From: Okapia johnstoni
Taxonomy: Eukaryota; Chordata; Mammalia; Artiodactyla; Giraffidae
Assembly (NCBI GenBank): GCA_024291935.2
Contig: CM044315.1
Span: 79,714,385-79,778,384 of the forward strand
Length of the DNA: 64,000 bases
Direction of reading: 5' to 3'
Made by a program: the position numbers and the translations under genes. A model generated the notes under the pieces. That model saw nothing but the letters and a program-made list of their open reading frames with translations. It was not told the origin of the DNA and did no database searches. Positions 54,778 through 64,000 of the stretch are shown here, in pieces (the first letter of the stretch is position 1; each line of letters begins with the position of its first letter).

Positions 54778-55318
54778 TGTGTTAGTCAGCCTCCAAGATG
54801 GCCCGCAGTGATCCTTGCTTCCCAATGTTCCTACCTGTGGTAGTTCCCCTTCCACACTGAATCAGAGCTAGCCCTGTATAGCCAATAGGGTAGAGTGGAA
54901 GAGACACTGTGTGACTTCTGAGGCTGAGTCATAAAAAGCATTGCAGTCCTCCTTGCTCTTTCGGATCACTTGCTCTGGAAGAAGCCAGCCACCATGCTTT
55001 GAGGACACTCAAGCAGCCCTGGTGAGAGGGGCATGTGTACAGGAACTGAGACTTAGCTAAAAGCCAGTACCAACTTGCTAGTCATGCTTCCTGACCCTGT
55101 CTTGAAGTGAATCTGCCAGCCCCAGTCAAGCCTTCAGATAACTACAACTCCAGTGGACATCTGACTTCAACTTCAGTAGAGACCCTGAGTCTGACTGACC
55201 AGCCAAGCCACTCCTAAATTCCTGGCTCATAAAAACTGAGAGAGAATAAATGATTATTGATATTTTAAGCCACCAAGTTTTGGGATGATTTGTTACACAG
55301 CATTTGATAACTCAAACA
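54778..55318 (+). mobile_element. MLT1-type LTR (ERVL-MaLR)
   Basis: Blocks include GTTAGTCAGCCTCCAAGATG, TTTCGGATCACTTGCTCTGG, TTGAGGACACTCAAGCAGCC, GCCAGCCCCAGTCAAGCC and the end TTTTAAGCCACCAAGTTTTG followed by TTGATAACTC. A degraded solo LTR with an AATAAA near 55247. No internal region is seen. Confidence 0.85.
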
Positions 55319-56664
55319 ACAATTGTAGGACTGTTGGAAAGGAAAATTTCCTGCTTTTTTTTTTCTTAGTTAATTACCAGCTGTGTTCAGGGATCTTTTA
55401 CCTTTTAAGGTAGTGCTGCTAGGAAACTTGGATTAGCAGCAAGAGACTTGTGCATGTATGATACTGGAGTGCTTGGTATTTGCTTTGGGGATGTGCCTGG
55501 GGGCTGATACGGCAGCCCCCAGTGTGGGGGTCTTGGGTATGCCTGACTCTAGAACTGTTAACTCTTCCCTGTAGGGCTGGATTATCAGGTGTGTAATTTG
55601 GGAATGTGTGGACATGTTGGTCTGGGAGTAGCTTTTAGTAGTTAGAGGAGGAGAAGAGGATGGTAGGAGCAGGCACTTGGGAGGCAAGAAGGTCCCTGCA
55701 GAGGTGAACTGGGTTCATTTCTCATGATTGGTTTTTTCCCAGGAAAGGGTTCTATCTTTAGATAGGAGATTATTTTTCATAAAGCAGATACCACAACGCT
55801 TTTACCTTCCCCTACTCCTCTCTTTCCTATTCTTCCTTAAGGTAGTGGTCTACTTTGGGCAAGGACTGAAAGCAGGCCTGCTGAGGCTTGAGAAGACGAG
55901 CTGTATGAGAGCGTCCTAGGGAAAGGAACTTTGCGCGAAAGGGAGGACGGCCTGGGAGCTGCCTGAGCCACTTATTCTCTCAGCCTCTTACTCCTACCCA
56001 TGTTGTAGAGTCATCTTCTCCACCTCCCCAACCTACTGGAGATTCTGTGATGGGTGTGCTTGGGTGGTGGGTGGGAGTCTTGGTTATGTACATTCTCTGG
56101 AGTTGAGAATCAGGGAGCCATACCCCAATATGCCATATTATCTCCCTTGCTGATGATTTCAGTCACTGAGTAAGCCCAAGAAGGACTTGAGTCTAAAAAT
56201 CTTAACACATCCTCATTGCACAGGATTCAGCCCTCTTCTGAAGCCTCATGGTTGCTGGGTACCTTCTCGATGACATTTCCTGCTTTCTGCTTCCGGACAC
56301 CTGCCCGTGTATGTTTGTTTCTGAACTTTTCAGTTAGATTATATGCTGAGATAATGATGTAGCTTTGTTCTCTTGTCCTACAGAGGGTTCTGCCAATGTT
56401 ATTGAAGATGAAGCTTGATTCATGTCTCAGTTTGGTCTGTCAGTATTACCTTTCATTTCTCTTTCAAGGACATTGTTCTTTTAATTTTTTGTTCTTTTTA
56501 TTAATTTATTGCAGTGCTGAAAATGTAATGCAGTGCAGACTTAAATCACTTGTATCACCAACTTCCTTCCCAGGAAGGAAGAAACCTTCTGGACCCAGGT
56601 TGAGCTCCGGCTTCCTGCTGTTCACCAGGATCTGAGCCTGATTAAAGATTATCTCCACAGTCAA

Positions 56665-57060
56665 TGAACCCTGATGATGTGATTCCAAGGGCACTTAAGG
56701 AATTGGCTGCCCTGGTTCATTATTAGCAAAGCATTAGCTGTTGCTGTAGAGAACTCAGGAAGAAACATTTGCTGTCTTGCTTATCTTTAAAAGGCGAATA
56801 CGAATGATCTTGGAAATTATAGACCCGTTAGTTTACTGTGATTCCAGAGAAGATACTTGACCTGATCGTCAGATAATCAATCAGCAAACAGCTAGAAGAG
56901 CATAGGGTACTGAGTAATAACTTACATGGGTTTGTGAAGAAGAGCAAATCCTGTCAGATCAATCTAACTTCTTGCTGTGACATAGTGATGGATTTGAGTG
57001 GATCTAGGGCAAGTGATAAATGTAACACATCTCTACTTCATTAGGTCTCTACAATGCTGT
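56665..57060 (+). repeat. CR1/L3 LINE fossil
   Basis: The translation shows PDDVIPRALKELAALV near the left and, in another frame, a block resembling NYRPVSL followed by HGFVKKSKSCQ-like sequence. These correspond to the start of a CR1-clade reverse transcriptase. Frames are broken. It is an ancient element by mammalian standards. Confidence 0.6.
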
Positions 57061-58892
57061 GATCAACAGGTAGGAAGGTAAGTTTGGGGCCAGACAGCTC
57101 TGTTGTTGAACCAGACCGCTCTCAGGAAAGGGATGGGTGGCTTAGAGTGACTTGAGACTTTCTGTTATTGGCAACTTAAAGCCCTCCTCTCTCTCTCTGT
57201 AAAAACAAACAAACAAAAAAACCTTCCCTAAAGTTTGCAGGTGGTGGAGTCCTGACAGGATTCAGAGAAAGTTGGAAGATGGATTGGAAAAGTTGTCAGT
57301 CCCAGATAACAGTGTCCTTCCATTGAACTCTTCACAGGTCAGATTCTCATTATAGCCCCTACATTGTTTAGGTCTTTTGGTCAACATGGCTAGTGAAGGA
57401 ATTGGAGAGAAGCTTAGGATAAGAGGAACAAAAATCATTAAAGGCACAAAAATTAAGACTTAGAAAAAAAAATTTAATATAGTTTTAGTGACTGATTTTT
57501 TTGTCCAGACTGGGAAGGAGTTGTTCCAAGGAGTATGATAATAACTTGCTCTTCATTTTAATAAAGACCAAAAAAGAATTTGAATGGGAGCAGGAAAGAT
57601 TGAGATTTGGGATGAGTGTCTACTTCTAGACATGACAGTGAAAGAACTTGAGTATGTTGTACAGGTTAGGTCAGCCCTCCCTAGTGGCTTGGTGACTGTC
57701 CACCTGACAGAGATACTTCATGGGCAAGGTCTGCATGCCTCCTGGGGATGCATTTGAACTGTGAGTCAGAACCACCCCAGCTCCTCTCCTGCCTGGCTCC
57801 CAAGAGTTAAACTCTTGAGAACGCTTGAACACAGTGCACTTCTGATTCTTCTGGGAGTGTGTCATATCCCTCATTTGTTGTAGGAGGCAGGAACAAGTTT
57901 TGGACCAGGGCCTCTCTGGAGGCTTGGCGTGGGGTTCATTTCTCTCATCTGTGTCTGCCATTCGGAAGTCCCTGAGTCAGCTTGTAGGGACTATCCAAAA
58001 GGATTGCCACCATACAAATGGACAGGCACAAGCACAGTTGTACTTAACAATACTGATTGTAAGTGTGGTAAAACATTTGGTATTTTCCATTTGTCATAAT
58101 TTTTGCTGTTTACTTTTGTACTTTGTTCAGATTGCTGAAACTGGGATGGGTGGTTTGCCAGTAACAGGCTTTCACCTTTCTGGTATTGGCACTCATTTTG
58201 TTTTATATGCGTTGATTCAGATTGAGACATAGGTTGAATATGAGACTATTTTTCATTTGAAAATACCTTTTCACGTAAGTTAGGTGGATTACCATGTTTT
58301 AGAGACTCAGAATGTGAGGTATACAATTCCTTCTTGCTTCAGGAATTGTTTCTCGATGTGAAAGTAGGTTTTTATCTGGTTGAGAATCGTGACTGCCTTG
58401 TCCTCAACCAGCAAGAGTTCACGTTGCTCATTTTGGTGTGGATGTGCATCAAATGATGGCGGCTGTGACCCCGAAGCCCAGGGAGCAGCCTGAAAGCTTT
58501 GGTGGGAACTTTAATTGTGCCGCTTTAACCTGGGGGCAAGTTCTCTCACCACCTCAGTGTTCAGAAAAGCCCGAAGCAAATATAAGTGAAGAAAATGAGG
58601 TGTAGGCCACAACACGTGGGGAGGAGGAAGTAACCTGGGCTGTCCAGATGGCCAGGGAGGGGTAGCCCAGCGCTCCTGTCTGGGAGCACGCGTTCCGGTT
58701 GCCACCGCCTCTCCCTCCCTGAGTTTGTCCACCAGGCTCCGTCAGGACCCAAGGTGCAGTCTTTTCCTCGCTGCTCCGCAGCAGCCCCACTGACTGTTTT
58801 CTTTCCCATCTGTATTCAAGTGCCCATAACTTGGGAGAAAAATGACCTTTGGGGTTGAGGTTTTCTAGTGTTTGCTCTTTGTCCACAGGGGC

Positions 58893-58914
58893 TTTTTTTT
58901 TTTTTTTTTTTTTT
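58893..58914 (+). repeat. Poly-T run (22 T)
   Basis: An uninterrupted homopolymer in intron 3, not attached to a recognisable SINE. Confidence 0.95.
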
Positions 58915-60804
58915 AAGGAAACCTTGAAGAGACTCCATCTGCATTTTGAGTTAGAACTATGAGTAAAGGCATTTCTTTTTTATAGGAAGGTGTCCAGATG
59001 CTGGGTTATTTGGGGAGGGCAGGGTTGGGGGAGGGTTGATGGTGACAGGAGAAGGGATAATACAGAAGAGGGGCATTTGGTGGATTTTTGGTGTGATTTG
59101 AAGCTGACTCCTCATTATTAGTCTTGTGAAAGAGACATTTTGGAAAACTTCACAGGAAATTGATTACAATCCCTACAAATCACATTGTATTGGTCTCTCC
59201 TCCTCCTCCATTTGAGGCTGAGCAGCAGGAGGCCCCTACCCCCTCTACCCACCCCCCACCCCCCGCCCCACCTGATACACGCTCATTGCTGTTGCTCTGT
59301 GTTCAGCTTCTTCCCTTCTCTGCTCCTGGTTCCTGCACTTTGCAAGTGGATGGAAAGGTCATTCCCTAGAGAAAGAACTCACCCCTCCCTTGCCTTTCAC
59401 TCGTCCTGGTCCAGGTTCCTCCAAGTGGGAGGGGTTGGGTCAGGCTCTTTAGCAGGAGGGCCCAGTTGCTGGGTTGTGGTCCATCTGCCCAAGGTCCCAT
59501 TCAGTCCGCCTCCTTTTTCTGTTCAGACAGGCGAAGGCGCTGACGCTATTCTAGTCTTCTAAACTGGGAAATGAAATGCAAAACCGACGTTAATGTAACA
59601 TTATGGTTGAGATTAAATGCACCAAAATCAGGAAATTCAAAGTTATGCTTCCCACAGCAACTATAACTCAGCCTCATCTGGCGTGTGTAGTATTTTGTGT
59701 TAGTGCGGATGGTGTTATATGTTAAGACATTAAAGTTAACACCATAAGCAGAGCACAAAATGCTTGAGGGGGCTGAGTTATGATGACTGTGTGAGCCGTA
59801 AGTGTTCTTGCATAGGCTCTCAACTCCTGGAATAATTTTTTCCCTGCCCATCAGACCAATTATTGCCTTTCTTTTTAGTTATATGTCTGCTTTAGCACAT
59901 CTCTTCTTCCAGGGTCACTATAAATGAATTCCTTACTGGTGGCCAGTGATGGGTGGGAATGGGGCAGCCCACCAGGCCCGTTTGTCCTTTTTGTTTCTGC
60001 TTCCATAAATGTGCCTCCCCTGCCCCTTCTCTGGGCCCCCCCTCCACAGGCTGCAGTTTCCTCGTGGTCCCTCATCGGGATGGGCCTCCCAAGGCTCTCA
60101 CTGTGGCTCCTCACTAGTGCTCCCTGAATGGGAACAAGCATTTGCTGTGTCCGGGTCTTGGCCCTGTTGAAACTTCACGTGAAAGCCAAACGGCCCTCCT
60201 TTATTTTGAGCAGACATAGCAATGTGAAAGTAAAACATACATCTCGGGAAGCAGAGCACTGGTGCGTGGTGGTGCTCTCCTGTGTGTTTGGCATAGCAGA
60301 GGTACAGTCCAAGTGGGTTTATTTGCACTATTCAGTCTGCTTCTCTACCTTCCCCAGGGTTTATACCTTTAAGCTGCCATAGTGTGTAGTTAGGCTCTGG
60401 AGTTGCCTGGGGGTGGGACCAGGAACTTTCCTTGGGAAGTGCTGGGTCACTGGTAACAAAATCAACCACGTAATTTAGTGCAAATCAGGAGACATTTCCC
60501 CCAGCCTGTTATTATCTGGTGGCCTCTCCAGGGCTGAGACAGCTGTTGGAATGCAGATTTTCTTAGACACTGGGCTAAGGTTGGTGGTGGGGAAAAGCTC
60601 TAAAGAATGGGGCCATTGATGAATGGTGAATGAAATCAGGGACTGTAAACTAACAGTGACACTGAGCTGCCTTTTAAGGTTTTTATTGGACATGACAAAA
60701 CCAACCAAGTCTGTAAAGGAATGGGGAGGACCTCATGGTAACCACCTTAGAGGCAATGAAGAAGCCTCTTTTTACTCTCTGAATAAAAACTTCAACCTCT
60801 GTGT

Positions 60805-60960
60805 TAGATGCCAGGATATAAAAACAAGAAATGGTCCCTACCCTCAAGGAGCTCATAGTCAAGGAGCATAACCACCATTGCCTGGGTGAGTACTTGGCAC
60901 AGTGGGTGCACAGAGCAGGGGACCAGTCAGCCTTGCTTCTGGAGGGGTCGCATAGCTCCC
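60805..60960 (-). repeat. L2-like fragment
   Basis: GCCAGGATATAAAAACAAG, TGGTCCCTACCCTCAAGGAG and CTCATAGTCAAGGAGC resemble the reverse L2 end. Confidence 0.5.
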
Positions 60961-61159
60961 CACTAAGGGAAAGTCAGGAGGTCAAGAGTGCCAAGTGGAC
61001 CTGAGGGCTCTCAGAACTGCTGTAGCAGGAATGAAAGAAGGTGCTCACAGAATGTGCCAGGACCAACTGACCGAAATATGAAAAAACTGAGTTGGATTGC
61101 AAGCTTCTTGTGTGAATGTTGAAATGAGGGAGAGGGAGAATGAAGACTTTGAACTGGCA

Positions 61160-61281
61160 ATTTTTTTTCTTTTTTTTTTTTCTATGCCATGTGGCTTGTG
61201 GGATCTTTCAGGCCCCAACCAGGGATTGAACCCAGGCCCTGAAAGCATTGAGTCCTAACCACTGGACCGCCAAGGATGTCC
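61160..61281 (-). mobile_element. CHR-type tRNA SINE, short
   Basis: T-rich end, GGCTTGTGGGATCTTTCAGG, AACCAGGGATTGAACCCAGG and the tRNA head TAACCACTGGACCGCC in reverse. Confidence 0.92.
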
Positions 61282-63476
61282 CAGAACCCAGCCAATGATT
61301 TCACCATTTGGCTAGTAGGATTGTCTGTATCATTGATACGGTATTTTTCACATTCAAGAACATCAATGAGACTATGAAGGCTACAAAAGATTTAAGAGAA
61401 TTTTAGGCAATAAAAGTGTGAGAGGCAGAAAGGTAAGGGTCAAATAGAAATATGTGAGCTAAGGCCCTGAGGCATTGTCAGGGAGCTGCCCCAGAAAGCA
61501 GCACTGAGCTGGGCGGTGAGATCTCTAGGGAGAGGCAAGGGCTAGGGGACGACATCAGCCCCCACCCCCTGCTCCCAGTACTGGCAGTTAGGATCTGAAT
61601 CTGCTAGGCATCCCATGGGAAGACCTCCTTCCATAGACTGGGGAGGTTTATACCCTTCAAACAGATAAATGGCTGGCTGACTTAACACTGAGAACAGAAG
61701 GAAGGAGGGAAGGATTAATGAAGAGGCAGGAGGAGAGAAATGACTTGCTACAGACTGGAGAGGGTGGGAGGTGGGGACAAAATGAGCTGTCCGTCTGAGC
61801 AGCAGCAACAGGTAACACAGCCACAGAAAGCAAGCTGGTACCGTGGGAAGGGGGAGGGGGAGTGAAATCCTGAGGAGCATTTAGGGTTGGTCTTTGGGCT
61901 TCACTTCACTTCTCCCTGACCCCGTCCTGCCTTGTTTTTCCTCTCCCCTCTGTTGATTACATTTCTTACTTTGTAGACCGGAATCAGTTGTCTGACAGGA
62001 GGAAAACTGATATTAGGAGATGCTTCCTCCATCTCTGTGTCTTGTTGGGAAAAAGGATCCTGCATCATTTTGATTAAGATGCTTTGGAATGATTATTTTT
62101 TATCCCCTTATCCTAGGTATTCACAATACTTAAAAAGCCCCCACAGTCATACATTTATGTGATGAGTTTTGAGCTCTATCTGTGAAAATTGAGTCATTGC
62201 CTAAAAGCCTGGAACAAGAGTGTTCCCAGATTGACATTAGCCAACCCCACCCCCACCCCCGCCCCCCAGGCAGACAGGTCTGCAGCAGAAGGGTGAACAG
62301 GCTAGGACAGGCACAGATGGTTTGTGTGTGTTGAGTGCTGCCATGGGCAAAGCCTGGTTAGGTACTGGGATAATCAGAAAGGAGGGAGGAGGACTCTGGA
62401 GGGGAAGTCAAGCATTACAGAAGCTCTTCACTTGAAGTAAAACTGCCTTGGAATGGGCTTGTTTCGACCCTGCCCCTGTCTGTAGTGGCCGGTAGGAGAT
62501 CTTGGTCCATGGTAGTAAATGTCTGTTGTGTGAGTTCCACTGTTCCAGTGCCCTGGTCGGTGTCTAGTCCAGGGGAGGCCGTTCCAGCCAAGGACTTGTC
62601 TGAAGGCTGACTGCTAGCAGAGGCTCTCACTGGGAGGTGCTGATGTTGCTCTCAGAAAGGAAAGGAAGTGCAGAGTCCACAGTAAGGTTGATAAAGTAAA
62701 ATCGGCGAGCCAGAAAAGGAAGTGTGAATATTGTTGAGTGGAAGAGAGGAAACAGAAGTAGATATCGTTATCCAGTGTTCAACGGAATGGAAGGGAACGT
62801 GTTCTAAGGGGTTAAATATGGGCAGAGGGAAACTGGTTAGGAGTTATTACTTGAAAGTGGGTTAGTGGATTGGACTAAGGTGGTGATGGTGGGAATGGAG
62901 AAGAGTTATGTGTTGTAGCCCTCAGATCTGCTGGGAAAGAAACAAGCTTGAGAACCGTGCTCTTTAGGAACTCATAGCTTTTTTGGGTACTGGTGGGCCC
63001 TGGTTGTCAGTGTTGCTAAGAGATTTGGTAAGGAGTGGAGAGTGGAAACCTGTGGCAGTTATAAATGGAGTGTTCTGCACTAAAGGCCTGTGTCAGGGAC
63101 ACCTGACATAGGTGAGCTTAGTGGTAATGTAGGTAGTTACTTTACTCCTCTGGGATCTGTTTGATGAACTGTTTGACTGGGTCCTTTGGGAAGTAGATGG
63201 TGATGGTGTATTGGACGATAATTGTCTGAAAAGCTTGGAATCTTGCTCTACCAGTGTGATAAACTGAGGGCCATGGCTTGAAATTGCAGTGTCTGAAATG
63301 GAGTTCAGGGACTCTGTATTGATCACAGTATGTGCTCCCCACCTCTCCCCATTACTGGCAGGTGTGAATGAAAAGCCAGCTGATCAGCTGAAAGGGATTA
63401 GTAGTCGGGGATGGAGGAGGCAGGGACTGATGACTGGGAGGAAGCATGCCATTTTGATAAGGTCTGCTTTCAGTAG

Positions 63477-63753
63477 TGGAGAAGGCAACGGCAACCCACT
63501 CCAGTACTCTTGCCTGGAAAATCCCGTGGACAGAGGAGCCTGGTAGGCTGCAGTCCATGGGGTCGCTAAGAGTCGGACACGACTGAGCGACTTCACTTTC
63601 ACTTTTCACTTTCATGCATTGGAGAAGGAAATGGCAACCCACTCCAGTGTTCCTGCCTGAAGAATCCCAGGGACGGGGGAGCCTGGTGGGCTGCCATCTA
63701 TGGGGTCGCACAGAGTCGGACACGACTGAAGCGACTTAGCAGCAGCAGCAGCA
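63477..63753 (+). mobile_element. Bov-A2 SINE in ERI3 intron 3
   Basis: A full sense dimer with an AGC-repeat tail. An 11-base duplication (GCTTTCAGTAG at 63466-63476 and GCTTTCACTAG at 63754-63764, one mismatch) flanks it. Confidence 0.96.
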
Positions 63754-64000
63754 GCTTTCACTAGAGAGGTAAGGTGACCAGAGAAACAATGCCAGGAGAA
63801 GGAACAATGCCTTAGAGAAAGTTCATGGTATGATGTGGAGGTGGTGAGGTGTCTCCAGCTTGGGGCCTCAAGCTATTTTAGGAATTGCTGTGATCCTGCT
63901 CTGCATCTGCTTAATCAGGACCAGGGGTATAAAGAAAGCTCGTCTATAATGAGAGATCTTCCTTGGAGAGATATCCAGCCCCACTTTTTGATTCATTTGT

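Larger units (their letters stand above)
39320..64000 (+). other. ERI3: ERI3 transcription unit, 5' part (gene runs off the right edge)
   Basis: This span holds the promoter, first three coding exons, introns 1 and 2, and the beginning of intron 3 of ERI3. The family is the ERI1-like DEDDh 3'-5' exoribonucleases, which need two metal ions and act on RNA ends. The exact substrate of ERI3 is poorly defined, and the protein was first named as a prion-protein interactor. The three exons give 135 + 76 + 278 = 489 coding bases, exactly 163 codons, with no stop. The last exon ends in phase 0. The human protein, as I recall it, is about 337 residues, so roughly the first half is encoded here. The catalytic half, apart from its first motif, lies to the right. 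Intron lengths are 2585 and 11613 bases, and the third intron exceeds 9.5 kb. The transcription start is not determined. Confidence 0.93.
54450..64000 (+). other. ERI3: ERI3 intron 3 (partial)
   Basis: The intron begins with GTAACT. It contains an MLT1-type LTR, an old CR1/L3 fragment, a CHR SINE and a Bov-A2. The rest (55320-56660, 57060-60800, 61285-63465) looks unique or too decayed to name. I found no reading frame continuing the exonuclease domain, so exon 4 lies outside the window. Confidence 0.85.

Noticed and set aside
1..64000. CRISPR arrays, operons or prokaryotic features
   Set aside because: The sequence is clearly mammalian. The regular repeats are dispersed SINEs, not spaced arrays.

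Overview
This window is mammalian nuclear DNA from a bovid ruminant (cattle, buffalo, sheep or goat type). The diagnosis comes from the repeats: several BovB (RTE-clade) LINE fragments, many Bov-tA and Bov-A2 SINEs, and CHR-type tRNA SINEs, which together are characteristic of Bovidae. Older mammalian repeats (MIR, L2, L1, MER5A, Tigger-like, MLT1, CR1/L3) fill in the background. I cannot decide the species from sequence alone.

The one protein-coding gene I can support is the 5' part of ERI3 (ERI1 exoribonuclease family member 3, also called prion protein-interacting protein), on the + strand. Three coding exons (39763-39897, 42483-42558, 54172-54449) join in frame with canonical GT/AG sites to encode residues 1-163. 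They end just after the first catalytic motif (DFE) of a DEDDh 3'-5' exonuclease domain. The remaining exons lie beyond 64000. The start codon sits in a CpG-island promoter (about 39320-39990) with ZNF143-, YY1- and NF-Y-like sites.

Region by region: 1-39300 is intergenic DNA upstream of ERI3. It has no exon I can recognise, but many transposons in layers, a perfect CTCF consensus (19474), a perfect 26-bp inverted repeat (21104-21181), and some repeat-free AT-rich stretches that look like candidate conserved non-coding elements. 39320-39990 is the ERI3 promoter and exon 1. 39898-42482 is intron 1, with a Tigger-like element split by a Bov-A2. 42559-54171 is intron 2. 54450-64000 is the start of intron 3, with an MLT1 LTR and an old CR1/L3 LINE fragment.

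No bacterial, viral or otherwise exotic system is present, and I found nothing I would call a new biological system. The most useful leads are regulatory and splicing details of ERI3 (an in-frame upstream extension, an extra consensus donor in the 5' region, a 6-nt tandem acceptor at exon 3), the CTCF site, the hairpin, and well-dated nested insertions with target-site duplications (TSDs). Old-repeat family names are from recall of consensus sequences and have boundaries uncertain by tens of bases.
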